Assembly: GCA_021736965.1 (NCBI GenBank)
Contig: JAIPEV010000124.1
Span: forward strand, 1-5,703
Direction: 5' to 3'
Origin: Halanaerobiales bacterium
GTDB lineage: Bacteria; Bacillota; Halanaerobiia; Halanaerobiales; M55B127
DNA length: 5,703 bases
A program made the translations under genes and the position numbers. Positions 5,616 through 5,703 of this stretch are shown here, one piece after another. Each line of letters begins with the position of its first letter. Position 1 is the first letter of the stretch. The notes beneath the pieces were generated by a model that was not told where the DNA came from, searched no databases, and saw only the letters and a list, made by a program, of their open reading frames with translations.

Positions 5616-5703
5616 TTTATTATTTTATCCTCTTATCTGTTTAAAGTTTAAAAGCACTTGATTAAAGATCAACTCTCGATTATCGCCTTTTACCCTATAT
5701 ATA
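5616..5703 (-). promoter_or_regulatory. Leader region of the PreA-like gene with small repeats
   Basis: No gene is seen in these bases. They hold a tandem GTTTAAA heptamer pair (plus strand 5639-5652), an inverted repeat TTGAT-N5-ATCAA (5658-5672) and a short palindrome CGAT-T-ATCG (5677-5685). TTGATC on the minus strand resembles a -35 box, but no good -10 follows at 16-18 nt. These could be operator pieces for the purine gene run or chance in AT-rich DNA. The conserved core of a purine riboswitch was looked for and not found. The region continues past the window edge. Confidence 0.3.

Noticed and set aside
5616..5703. Purine riboswitch in front of the gene run
   Set aside because: The conserved purine aptamer core (for example the GTTTCTACC and CCGTAAA-type loops) is not present on the minus strand here or in the 2672-2749 gap.

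Overview
This AT-rich window (about one third G+C by eye) carries six genes, all read from the minus strand, with strong AAGGAGG-type ribosome binding sites and short gaps. The protein content fits an anaerobic, low-GC member of the Firmicutes/Halanaerobiales type. That placement is an inference from composition, gene content and a periplasmic binding protein with no lipobox, which would suit a diderm cell. I cannot name the species.

Layout in the direction of transcription (right to left): (1) 5610-5703, leader with small inverted and direct repeats; (2) 5600-4512, a flavin dihydroorotate/dihydropyrimidine dehydrogenase-like protein (PreA-like) with a C-terminal two-[4Fe-4S] ferredoxin domain, lacking the usual catalytic cysteine loop; (3) 4465-2750, adenine deaminase (ade), starting at TTG; (4) 2671-1349, a purine permease of the AzgA/PbuG branch of NCS2; (5) 1284-682, a MocA/YgfJ-type molybdopterin nucleotidyltransferase; (6) 670-314, a ModE-type winged-helix protein with no molybdate-binding domain; (7) 299-276, a ModE-like operator (CGTTAT-N12-ATAACG); (8) 250-1, the start of a cobalamin/siderophore-type (class III) ABC-importer binding protein, cut by the window edge.

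Read together, the left half is about molybdenum (uptake, sensing, cofactor nucleotidylation) and the right half about purines (import, adenine to hypoxanthine). The natural link is a molybdenum hydroxylase of the xanthine dehydrogenase family, possibly the selenium-dependent kind, which would take hypoxanthine onward. Its structural genes are not in the window and would be expected nearby. The PreA-like protein is the least explained member. It may handle a reduced purine or ring-opened intermediate, or pass electrons, but the sequence does not decide this. The ModE-like operator in front of the binding-protein gene suggests that this gene is a molybdate/tungstate (MolA-type) importer component controlled by the regulator encoded just before it.

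No tRNA, rRNA, CRISPR array, mobile element or convincing intrinsic terminator was seen, and there is no gene-free stretch over 300 bases.
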